This document shows positions 1 to 5,317 of a stretch of 6,707 nucleotides of DNA, one piece after another. The translations under genes were made by a program, and so were the position numbers. The stretch's first letter is position 1. Each line of letters opens with the position of its first letter. Source of the DNA: Geobacter sp. UBA4074 (GTDB taxonomy: Bacteria > Desulfobacterota > Desulfuromonadia > Geobacterales > Pseudopelobacteraceae); the NCBI GenBank assembly GCA_002383415.1, contig DFYU01000147.1:1-6707 (forward strand). The letters are read 5' to 3'. Below the pieces are notes generated by a model that was not told the DNA's origin, did no database searches, and worked only from the letters and a program-made list of their open reading frames with translations.

Positions 1-45
1 TTAGCACCGCTTTTCGCTGTTTTGCGAGTCACGCTGCGTTCAGAG

Positions 46-107
46 AAGCTGCGCATTCTACAGACCAGAATCTTTCCGTCAACACTTTCGAAAAATTAAT
101 TTACACA
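46..107 (-). promoter_or_regulatory. rRNA-type sigma-70 promoter with UP element and GC-rich discriminator
   Basis: Read on the minus strand there is a -35 box TTGACG (77-82), a 16-base spacer and a -10 box TAGAAT (55-60), followed at once by the discriminator GCGC (51-54). Upstream of the -35 box lies an A/T-rich tract (about 87-107) that resembles an UP element and includes the tyrS stop codon. A 16-base spacer, a GC-rich discriminator and an A/T-rich upstream element are the known hallmarks of stringently controlled rRNA P1 promoters. Transcription would start near base 47 and leave the window at base 1; the remaining leader contains no gene. I infer that an rRNA operon lies just beyond the left edge. 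The promoter is clear, the identity of its target is inference. Confidence 0.8.
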
Positions 108-1303
108 ATTGTGACGCGGGCGAATTTTCGCTTGCCCACTTGCGCCACCACAGTTGTCCCCATGGGGACACTCACACCCTTGTCCGCCACGCGCTCGCCA
201 TCCAGCCTGACGCCGCCGCCGGCGATCTGGCGGATGGCTTCCGAGGTGCTGGCCACCAGCCCAGCCTGCTTCAGCAGCTGCGGCACGGGCAGCCCCCCCT
301 CGACTCCTGGCAGGCTGATCGCCGGCATATCGTCCGGCAGCACGCCTTTCTGGAAGCGCGCCTCGAATTCGGCCAGCGCCCGGGCCGCCGCCGCGGCGTC
401 ATGAAAACGCGCGACAATTTCCTGGGCGAACCGCACCTTGATGTTGCGCGGGTTGGCGCCTTCCGCCACCTGGCGCTTCCAGCCCTCGATGGTCGCAAGC
501 GATTCGAACGACAGCAACTGTATATAGCGCCACATCAAGTCATCGGACACCGACATCAGCTTGCCGAAGATTTCCTGCGGCGGCTCGTTGATCCCGATAT
601 AGTTGCCGAGCGACTTCGACATCTTGTTGACGCCGTCCAGGCCTTCCAACAGCGGCATGGTCAGCACGCACTGGGGCGGCTGGCCCCATTCACGCTGCAG
701 TTCACGCCCCATCAGCAGGTTGAACTTCTGGTCGGTGCCGCCCAGTTCCACGTCGGCCTTCATGGCCACCGAGTCGTAGCCCTGGATCAGGGGGTAGAGG
801 AACTCGTGGATCGCGATCGGCTGCTGGCCGGTGTAGCGCTTATGGAAGTCGTCCCGCTCCAGCATGCGGGCCACGGTGTACTTGGAGGCCAGGGCGATCA
901 GGCCGCCGCAGCCCAGGTCGTTCAGCCAGGAGGAGTTGAAGACCACCTTGGTCTTGTCCGGGTCGAGAATCTTGAAGACCTGCTCTTTATAGGTCTCGGC
1001 GTTGCGCAGTACGTCTTCCTTGGTCAACACCTTGCGAGTCTCGGACTTACCGGTGGGGTCGCCGATCATGCCGGTGAAGTCACCGATCAGGAAGTGCACA
1101 TCATGACCCAACTGCTGGAATTGACGCAGTTTTTGTATCAGCACGGTGTGACCCAGATGCAGGTCCGGCGCAGTGGGATCAAAACCGGCCTTGATGATCA
1201 GCGGCCGGCCGGTGGCCAGCTTGTCTTCCATCTCCTTCTCGACCAGCAGTTCGACACAGCCGCGCTTGATGACGGCCATCTGTTCAGCAACGGTTCCGCT
1301 CAT
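101..1303 (-). CDS. tyrS: Tyrosyl-tRNA synthetase
   Basis: Cytoplasmic class I aminoacyl-tRNA synthetase that joins tyrosine to tRNA-Tyr using ATP. The 400-residue product is full length. The Rossmann-fold catalytic domain carries the HIGH-type motif HLGHT at residues 49-53 and the KMSKS loop at 227-231. The tyrosine-pocket region runs from about 170 to 195 (YPLIQGYDS, then GGTDQKFN). A C-terminal S4 RNA-binding domain covers about 338-400. The wording around the first motif (FDPTAPDLHLGHT, then GDFTGMIGDPTGKS) is that of the TyrZ-like bacterial subgroup rather than the E. coli TyrS type; this is from family knowledge. The ATG at 1301-1303 has a GAGG eight bases upstream, within a duplicated GAGGAAT sequence. 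It lies 19 bases after ymdB, so the two are probably co-transcribed, and an rRNA-type promoter begins inside its stop codon. No T-box-like leader is visible in the short gap. Confidence 0.97.
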   Translation of the reverse strand: MSGTVAEQMAVIKRGCVELLVEKEMEDKLATGRPLIIKAGFDPTAPDLHLGHTVLIQKLRQFQQLGHDVHFLIGDFTGMIGDPTGKSETRKVLTKEDVLRNAETYKEQVFKILDPDKTKVVFNSSWLNDLGCGGLIALASKYTVARMLERDDFHKRYTGQQPIAIHEFLYPLIQGYDSVAMKADVELGGTDQKFNLLMGRELQREWGQPPQCVLTMPLLEGLDGVNKMSKSLGNYIGINEPPQEIFGKLMSVSDDLMWRYIQLLSFESLATIEGWKRQVAEGANPRNIKVRFAQEIVARFHDAAAAARALAEFEARFQKGVLPDDMPAISLPGVEGGLPVPQLLKQAGLVASTSEAIRQIAGGGVRLDGERVADKGVSVPMGTTVVAQVGKRKFARVTIV

Positions 1304-1322
1304 TCCTCATTCCTCACTATCT

Positions 1323-2108
1323 TCAACAAGGTACATTAATCCGTTCGATGCTGACCGCCTTGCCGCTGGCGGCCTCGACCCCGATCACCACGGCGTTGAT
1401 CCGCAGGTCCTTCTTGGGCACGTCAAACTTGACCGGCTGCTGGGTCAGGAAGCGCTTGATGGCCTGGTCCTTGTCGATGCCGATCACCGAATCGAAGGAG
1501 CCGGTCATGCCGACATCACTGATGTAGGCCGTGCCACCCGGCAGGATCCGCTCGTCGGCGGTCTGCACATGGGTATGGGTGCCGACCACCGCCGAGACCC
1601 GGCCATCCAGATACCAGCCCAGGGCCGATTTCTCCGAGGTGGCCTCGGCGTGGATATCCACCAGGATGATGGCGGTCTCCTTTTTGAGCAGCGCCACCTC
1701 GCTGTCGGCGCAACGGAAGGGGCAGTCCAGGTTTTTCATGTAGACCCGCCCCTCCAGGTTGAGCACCCCCACCTTGATACCGGCGTTGGTCTCGACCACC
1801 GCCGAGCCCCGCCCCGGCGTACCGGGTGGGTAATTCAGCGGTCGGATCAGGCGGGTCTCACCATCCAGAAAGCCGCTGTTGTCCTTCTTGTCCCAGATAT
1901 GATTACCGCTGGTCAGCAACACGATGCCCTGACGATACAGCTCGTCGGCGGTCTCGCGGGTGATACCGAAGCCGCCGGCTGCGTTCTCGCCGTTGGCGAT
2001 CACCAGATCTACGGCGTGCTTGTCCACCAGCCGGTGCAGCTCGCGATTAATGGCGCTGCGGCCGGGGGCACCGACCACATCGCCTATAAATAATATTCGT
2101 ACCGACAT
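1323..2108 (-). CDS. ymdB: YmdB-family (TIGR00282) metallophosphoesterase
   Basis: A 261-residue calcineurin-like phosphoesterase of the YmdB/DR1281 family, probably cytoplasmic. Metal-binding residues expected for the family are present: D10 in FIGDVVG, E41 and N42 in NGENAAGG, N69 and H70 in SGNHIWD, H153 in DIHAEATSEK, and H178 and H180 in GTHTHVQTAD. The family signature SDVGMTGSFDSVIG is at about 197-210. In Bacillus subtilis YmdB hydrolyses 2',3'-cyclic nucleotides and affects biofilm and motility choices, and it is functionally tied to RNase Y, which is encoded just upstream here. The physiological substrate in this organism is unknown. An in-frame upstream start at 2144 would add 12 residues unlike the family, whereas the ATG at 2106-2108 gives the usual MSVRILFIGD start with a GGAG four bases upstream. 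It follows rny after a 219-base structured spacer and precedes tyrS by 19 bases. Confidence 0.93.
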   Translation of the reverse strand: MSVRILFIGDVVGAPGRSAINRELHRLVDKHAVDLVIANGENAAGGFGITRETADELYRQGIVLLTSGNHIWDKKDNSGFLDGETRLIRPLNYPPGTPGRGSAVVETNAGIKVGVLNLEGRVYMKNLDCPFRCADSEVALLKKETAIILVDIHAEATSEKSALGWYLDGRVSAVVGTHTHVQTADERILPGGTAYISDVGMTGSFDSVIGIDKDQAIKRFLTQQPVKFDVPKKDLRINAVVIGVEAASGKAVSIERINVPC

Positions 2109-2164
2109 AAAACTCCACAAATCACTGCTTGCAAGACACAGCAACGAGCAATTTTTCGTTTTGG

Positions 2165-2235
2165 GTGCGGCAAGCCAGGAATGATACGGAGGCGTATCAT
2201 TTCATTCGCCGCACAATTTTGCACTAGCAAAATTG
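2165..2235. repeat. Nested inverted repeats in the rny-ymdB spacer
   Basis: Two adjoining perfect hairpins. The first has outer arms GTGCGGC (2165-2171) and GCCGCAC (2208-2214) enclosing inner arms AATGATACG (2180-2188) and CGTATCATT (2193-2201) around the loop GAGG. The second has arms CAATTTTGC (2214-2222) and GCAAAATTG (2227-2235) around the loop ACTA, sharing base 2214 with the first. No T-tract follows either stem on the minus strand, so neither is a standard intrinsic terminator. It could be a REP/MITE-like repeat, an mRNA stability or processing structure between rny and ymdB, or a small RNA. The repeats are certain; the role is not known. Confidence 0.8.
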
Positions 2236-2327
2236 GACCGCGCAGGCGGCCCGCAGGGCGAGACCGCTAGGTCGAGTCACACGTTGTTCCGCAGCGCGAC
2301 GTGCCCAGGGCGGAAAAGGGCCGTTGT
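2236..2327. other. GC-rich stem-loop cluster directly after rny
   Basis: This non-coding stretch between the rny stop codon and the hairpins at 2165-2235 holds further short inverted repeats: GCCC/GGGC (2249-2252 with 2256-2259), GACC/GGTC (2262-2265 with 2270-2273) and CACGTTG/CGACGTG (2280-2286 with 2297-2303, one G-T wobble). With the adjoining hairpins it makes most of the 219-base gap potentially folded. I see no open frame resembling a protein and no terminator with a T-tract. It may be one structured element together with 2165-2235. Confidence 0.5.
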
Positions 2328-3896
2328 TTACCGGGCGAACTCGGTTGCCCGAGTTTCACGGATGACATTAACCTTGATCATGCCGGGATAGGTCATCTCG
2401 CTCTCAATCTTCTTGGCGATGTCGCGGGCCAGCAGCACCGATTGTTCGTCGGTGACCTGCTCGCTGGAGACCATCACCCGGATCTCACGACCGGCCTGGA
2501 TGGCGAAGGAGTTCTGCACCCCCTGGAAGGAGGTGGCGATCCGCTCCAGATCCTCCAAACGCTTGACGTAGGTCTCCATCATCTCACGACGTGCGCCGGG
2601 ACGGGCACCAGACAGGGCATCGGCAGCCTGCACCAGCACCGCCAGGATGGTGGTCGGCTTCTCATCTTCGTGGTGGGCGGCGATGGCATGCACGATCTTG
2701 GGCGATTCGCCGTACTTGCGGGCCAAATCGGCGCCGATCACGGCGTGGGAGCCCTCCACCTCGTGGTCAACGGCCTTGCCCAGGTCGTGCAGCAGGCCGG
2801 CCCGCTTGGCCTGCTTGACGTTGATCCCCAGTTCGGCGGCCATGATACCGCACAGGAAGGCCACCTCCAGCGAATGCTGGTAGACGTTCTGGGTGTAGGA
2901 GGTACGGTATTTGAGGCGGCCGATCAGCTTGAGGATCTCCGGGTTGATGCCGTGGACCCCCAGGTCGAAGGCGGCCTGTTCACCGGCCTCCTTGATCGCC
3001 TTTTCCACCTCTTCTTCCGACTTGGAAACCACTTCTTCAATCCGGCCGGGGTGAATACGGCCATCGGCCAGCAGTTTTTCCAGCGACAGGCGGGCAACCT
3101 CGCGGCGCACCGGGTTGAAACCGGACAGGATCACCGCCTCCGGCGTATCGTCGATGATCAGGTCGATACCGGTGGCGGCCTCCAGGGCACGGATGTTGCG
3201 ACCTTCGCGGCCGATGATGCGGCCCTTCATCTCATCGGAGGGCAGCGGCACCACCGAGACGCACTTCTCGGAGACGTATTCACCGGCATAACGCTGGATG
3301 GCCAGGGCCATGATCTCCTTGGATTTTTTATCAGCGGTCTCGCGGGCCTCATCCTCTATCAGCTTGATCCGTTTGGCGGCATCGTGGCGGGCCTCGCTCT
3401 CCATGGCCTCCATCAGACGGTTCTTGGCCTCTTCGGCGGTCATGCCGGAGATCGCCTCCAGACGGGCCTTCTGTTCGCCAATCGAACGATCCAGTTCTTC
3501 TTCCTTGCTGCTAAGCGCCTGTTCTTTGAGGTTGATGGCCTGTTCCTTCTTGAGAATCTCCATCTCCTTCTGGTCGAACAGGTCAGCCTTCTTGTCCAGA
3601 TTTTCCTCTTTTTGCTGAATCCGCTTTTCCTGGTTGAGCAGATCCTTCTTTTTCTCCTTCAGGTCGGCCTCCGCCGCCTCTTTGGCCTCCAGGGCCACAT
3701 CCTTGGCCTTCAGTTCCGCCTCTTTGGTGATGGTGTCCGCTTCTCGGCGGGCATCTTCCAACACCTTGGCCGCCAGATCCTCGGCCTGTTTGACGATCCC
3801 TTCAGTGCTCTTCCTGCCAAAACGATTTCCTGCTACATACGCCACACCAGCGACCGCAACGATCACCAGCGCCATAATAATACTGGTTGTTACCAT
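2328..3896 (-). CDS. rny: Ribonuclease Y (membrane-anchored endoribonuclease)
   Basis: Endoribonuclease that starts mRNA decay by internal cleavage at the inner face of the cytoplasmic membrane, a role filled by RNase E in many other bacteria. The 522-residue product has the full family layout: an N-terminal transmembrane helix (about 4-23), a long charged coiled coil (about 32-200) rich in Lys, Glu and Ala, a KH domain (about 210-275) with the GxxG loop in GRIIGREGRNIR (225-236), and an HD domain (about 335-430). Metal and catalytic residues are visible at H341, the HD pair H370-D371, H408-H409 and D425. The C-terminal domain ends at residue 522 as in homologues. The ATG at 3894-3896 has a consensus AGGAGG seven bases upstream and gives the membrane anchor. 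It lies 33 bases after fau. The following ymdB is its common partner gene. Family assignment is very secure. Confidence 0.97.
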   Translation of the reverse strand: MVTTSIIMALVIVAVAGVAYVAGNRFGRKSTEGIVKQAEDLAAKVLEDARREADTITKEAELKAKDVALEAKEAAEADLKEKKKDLLNQEKRIQQKEENLDKKADLFDQKEMEILKKEQAINLKEQALSSKEEELDRSIGEQKARLEAISGMTAEEAKNRLMEAMESEARHDAAKRIKLIEDEARETADKKSKEIMALAIQRYAGEYVSEKCVSVVPLPSDEMKGRIIGREGRNIRALEAATGIDLIIDDTPEAVILSGFNPVRREVARLSLEKLLADGRIHPGRIEEVVSKSEEEVEKAIKEAGEQAAFDLGVHGINPEILKLIGRLKYRTSYTQNVYQHSLEVAFLCGIMAAELGINVKQAKRAGLLHDLGKAVDHEVEGSHAVIGADLARKYGESPKIVHAIAAHHEDEKPTTILAVLVQAADALSGARPGARREMMETYVKRLEDLERIATSFQGVQNSFAIQAGREIRVMVSSEQVTDEQSVLLARDIAKKIESEMTYPGMIKVNVIRETRATEFAR

Positions 3897-3929
3897 CGTG
3901 CTACCTCCTCATATATGATCATCCGACCG

Positions 3930-4505
3930 TCAGAGACGATCGGTTACCGCCACCTGTACTGTCCGTGACTCCGTCACCAGGCAGTGCATCCTGATATCAT
4001 GTCCCTCGGTCGGGACCTGATCGCACAGTTGAAAATCATGGCACAGTCCCACCAGGAACGGCAATTGGTGAAGCCCGGCAAGGTGCCGATCATAGTAGCC
4101 TTTGCCAAAGCCGACCCGGTGACCGCGCAGGTCGAAGGCCACCCCCGGCACCACCATCAGGTCGAGGGCCGCTTGCTCCTGCACTGACGACAACGGACAG
4201 GGTTCGAGAATGCCGAAGCTGCCCCGGTTCAACTGCTCAAGCGCCGTAACCTCATGAAACGCCAGCTGCTCGCCGCAGACCTGTGGATACAGCACCTGTT
4301 TGCCGGCCTCGCGGGCGGCAGCAAACAAGAGGGCTGTATCAACCTCATTCTGCAATGGGGCGTACAGCGCCACCCGCCGGGCCTGCTGAAACAGCTCCAA
4401 CTCCAACAGCCGCTGCTGGGCCCTCTGGCTGTCGGCCTGCCACTGCTCACGGCTCATACTCGAACGCCGGGCAAGCATGCTGCTGCGTAGACTGCGTTTG
4501 GGCAT
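3930..4505 (-). CDS. fau: 5-formyltetrahydrofolate cyclo-ligase
   Basis: ATP-dependent enzyme (5,10-methenyltetrahydrofolate synthetase) that converts 5-formyl-THF to 5,10-methenyl-THF, returning a storage and inhibitory folate to one-carbon metabolism in the cytoplasm. The 191-residue protein starts with the basic helix typical of the family (KRSLRSSMLARR). It has LYAPLQNEVDT (about 47-57), VPGVAFD (119-125), the nucleotide-binding RVGFGKGYYDRHL motif (130-142) and the C-terminal GLCHDFQLCDQVPTEGHD stretch (153-170). Its length is normal for the family. The ATG at 4503-4505 is preceded by GAGGG four bases upstream. It sits directly after the probable 6S RNA, matching the ssrS-ygfA arrangement known in many proteobacteria, where the two are transcribed together. 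rny follows 33 bases later. Also known as ygfA. Confidence 0.94.
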   Translation of the reverse strand: MPKRSLRSSMLARRSSMSREQWQADSQRAQQRLLELELFQQARRVALYAPLQNEVDTALLFAAAREAGKQVLYPQVCGEQLAFHEVTALEQLNRGSFGILEPCPLSSVQEQAALDLMVVPGVAFDLRGHRVGFGKGYYDRHLAGLHQLPFLVGLCHDFQLCDQVPTEGHDIRMHCLVTESRTVQVAVTDRL

Positions 4506-4559
4506 GGCGCCCTCATGGCTGCGACAAACGAATGGGGAGTTGCCCGGGGATGCCGGGTA

Positions 4560-4745
4560 CGATCACTTCAGGCGGGACCAGGAGAAGGGCGCGGCTAAGC
4601 CAACTGCAAACGACAGGAACAGCTCGACTGCCTCTCCGCTGGTGCGGATATATAACCGTGCGGAATATCAGCAAGCAGTACCGTGACACGGTGTCTGCAA
4701 AGACTGATGGCGCTACGTGAAACGCAGTGGGTATATATATCAAGT
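4560..4745 (-). ncRNA. ssrS: Probable 6S RNA (ends approximate)
   Basis: The 261 bases between zapA and fau contain no gene on the minus strand, and zapA-ssrS-fau is the usual place for 6S RNA, which binds the sigma-70 RNA polymerase holoenzyme as a promoter mimic in stationary phase. The sequence is rich in self-complementary parts on the minus strand. A hairpin spans 4675-4698, with GCAG/CTGC closing a stem around the ACCG/CGGT arms of 4680-4692. A small UCCGC/GCGGA stem with an ACCA loop lies at about 4635-4648. CCAGCGGAG (near 4634-4642) can pair with CUCCUGG (near 4578-4584). The start GCGUUUCACGUAGCGCCAUC loosely resembles the 5' region of E. coli 6S RNA. I could not build a complete closing stem with a central bubble by eye. 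The call rests mainly on position, and both ends may be wrong by tens of bases. Confidence 0.5.
4725..4740 (-). promoter_or_regulatory. Possible -10 region upstream of the 6S RNA candidate
   Basis: On the minus strand the alternating T/A tract TATATATA at 4732-4739, just past the zapA stop, would serve as a -10 element with a start near base 4726. No convincing -35 hexamer lies 17 bases upstream. A second weak candidate lies further in, with TTGCTG (4669-4674) and TATATC (4647-4652) spaced 16 bases apart. Either could drive the small RNA or fau. Confidence 0.3.
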
Positions 4746-4766
4746 CTCCCTGAAGAGACCGTGTAC

Positions 4767-5042
4767 TCAGAGGGCGGCATCGATCCGCCCCAACATCTCC
4801 TGCAGCCTGCCATCCAGCGTGTCAAGGTCGGTTGTGCCGGCCTGCTGTGACAGATACTGTTCTGCAAGATTCAAAAGCGCCAGGGTAACCACCAGTTGGG
4901 GGTCTGCCGCCGCCAGTTTCGTTGTGATTTCATGAATGCGTTGGTTGACGAAGGTCTCGACCTCCCGCACCGCAGCCTCAGGCGCCGAGCTCTTGACCGG
5001 TATCTCCCGCCCCAGGATCGTCACCAGATGGGTCTGCTTCAC
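4767..5042 (-). CDS. zapA: Cell division protein ZapA
   Basis: Small cytoplasmic FtsZ-associated protein that bundles FtsZ protofilaments and stabilises the Z ring. The 91-residue product has the ZapA layout: an N-terminal beta-hairpin domain (HLVTILGREIPVKSS, about 5-19), a first helix around EAAVREVETFVNQRIHEI (about 22-39), and a long C-terminal helix starting at LVVTLALLNLAEQYL (about 50-64) that forms the dimer and tetramer coiled coil. The chosen GTG at 5040-5042 lies four bases after the zapB stop and gives a family-like start. A TTG at 5058-5060 would add six residues, overlap zapB and lacks a ribosome site. The site in front of the GTG (GAAGG, about 11 bases away) is weak, so translation is probably coupled to zapB. 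The gene is followed by the probable 6S RNA, as in many proteobacteria. Confidence 0.88.
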   Translation of the reverse strand: MKQTHLVTILGREIPVKSSAPEAAVREVETFVNQRIHEITTKLAAADPQLVVTLALLNLAEQYLSQQAGTTDLDTLDGRLQEMLGRIDAAL

Positions 5043-5046
5043 GGTA

Positions 5047-5223
5047 TCAGACGCCTTCAAGCCGGCTCAGGATGGCATCGATCCGCCCTTTGAGCGCTTC
5101 GCGCTCCTGCTGCAGGCGCTTATTCTCCTCGGCCAGCAGTTGGTTTTCCTGTTTCAGGGCACTATGTCGTGTAACCAAGTCACTGATTTTATTGTCTAGC
5201 TTTTCAAACAGATCAGCGCTCAC
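5047..5223 (-). CDS. zapB: ZapB-like short coiled-coil cell division protein
   Basis: A 58-residue, almost wholly helical and highly charged protein. Leucine and isoleucine heptads run from FEKLDNKISDLV (about 6-17) through LKQENQLLAEENKRLQQERE (23-42) to the end, with no membrane segment or enzyme motif. Short coiled coils encoded directly before zapA are annotated as ZapB or TIGR02449-type proteins; ZapB bridges ZapA at the Z ring to other division and chromosome proteins. The assignment rests on size, coiled coil and neighbour rather than on a diagnostic motif. The start is the GTG at 5221-5223, which has AAGGAG eight bases upstream and lies about 20 bases below a strong promoter. A longer open frame running up to 5463 overlaps ftsY and its N-terminal part is not protein-like. 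zapA begins four bases after its stop. Confidence 0.78.
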   Translation of the reverse strand: MSADLFEKLDNKISDLVTRHSALKQENQLLAEENKRLQQEREALKGRIDAILSRLEGV

Positions 5224-5243
5224 GCGGACCACTCCTTGTAAAG

Positions 5244-5279
5244 GTGGATTAATATATTGATTTTCCTGAACAAAGTCAA
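5244..5279 (-). promoter_or_regulatory. Near-consensus sigma-70 promoter for zapB-zapA and downstream genes
   Basis: On the minus strand the -35 box TTGACT (5274-5279) and the -10 box TATATT (5251-5256) are separated by exactly 17 bases, one mismatch each from consensus. The start site would fall near base 5244, giving a 5' leader of about 20 bases with the AAGGAG ribosome site of zapB. It probably starts a transcription unit carrying zapB, zapA, the 6S RNA region and fau, and perhaps rny, ymdB and tyrS. Confidence 0.75.
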
Positions 5280-5302
5280 GCGGGATTTGGACAAAGTCCC
5301 GC
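5280..5302 (-). terminator. Hairpin after ftsY, possible weak terminator
   Basis: An inverted repeat with arms GCGGGA and TCCCGC encloses a further TTT/AAA pairing around the loop GTCC, with one bulged C. It begins 15 bases past the ftsY stop. The stem is GC-rich at its base, but the following sequence TTGACTTTGTT is only partly T-rich and already forms the -35 box of the next promoter. It may reduce read-through from ftsY into zapB rather than stop it fully. Confidence 0.45.
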
Positions 5303-5317
5303 GCCGGGCGGCGTGTC

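Noticed and set aside
1304..1322. T-box leader upstream of tyrS
   Set aside because: Only 19 bases separate ymdB from tyrS, which is far too short for a T-box riboswitch.
140..1339. A 399-codon open frame on the plus strand opposite tyrS
   Set aside because: It is antisense to tyrS, which has all catalytic motifs. The translation is His/Gln/Leu-rich with no recognisable fold, so it is a codon-bias artefact.
1173..2093. A 306-codon open frame on the plus strand opposite ymdB
   Set aside because: It is antisense to the YmdB gene, spans the ymdB-tyrS gap and has no protein family features.
2165..2235. Intrinsic terminator for rny
   Set aside because: The hairpins are strong, but no T-tract follows on the minus strand and they lie about 90 bases or more past the rny stop.
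2109..2327. CRISPR array or tRNA in the rny-ymdB spacer
   Set aside because: There are no regularly spaced direct repeats and no cloverleaf with a T-loop; the repeats are inverted, not direct.
2301..3968. A 555-codon open frame on the plus strand opposite rny
   Set aside because: It lies antisense to the clearly genuine RNase Y gene. Its Leu/His/Gly-rich translation shows no domain and is what the reverse of Lys/Glu/Ala codons in a high-GC gene produces.
4513..4867. Minus-strand open frames inside the zapA-fau gap
   Set aside because: The 76- and 90-codon frames have no family resemblance, one overlaps zapA in another frame, and the region fits a non-coding 6S RNA better.
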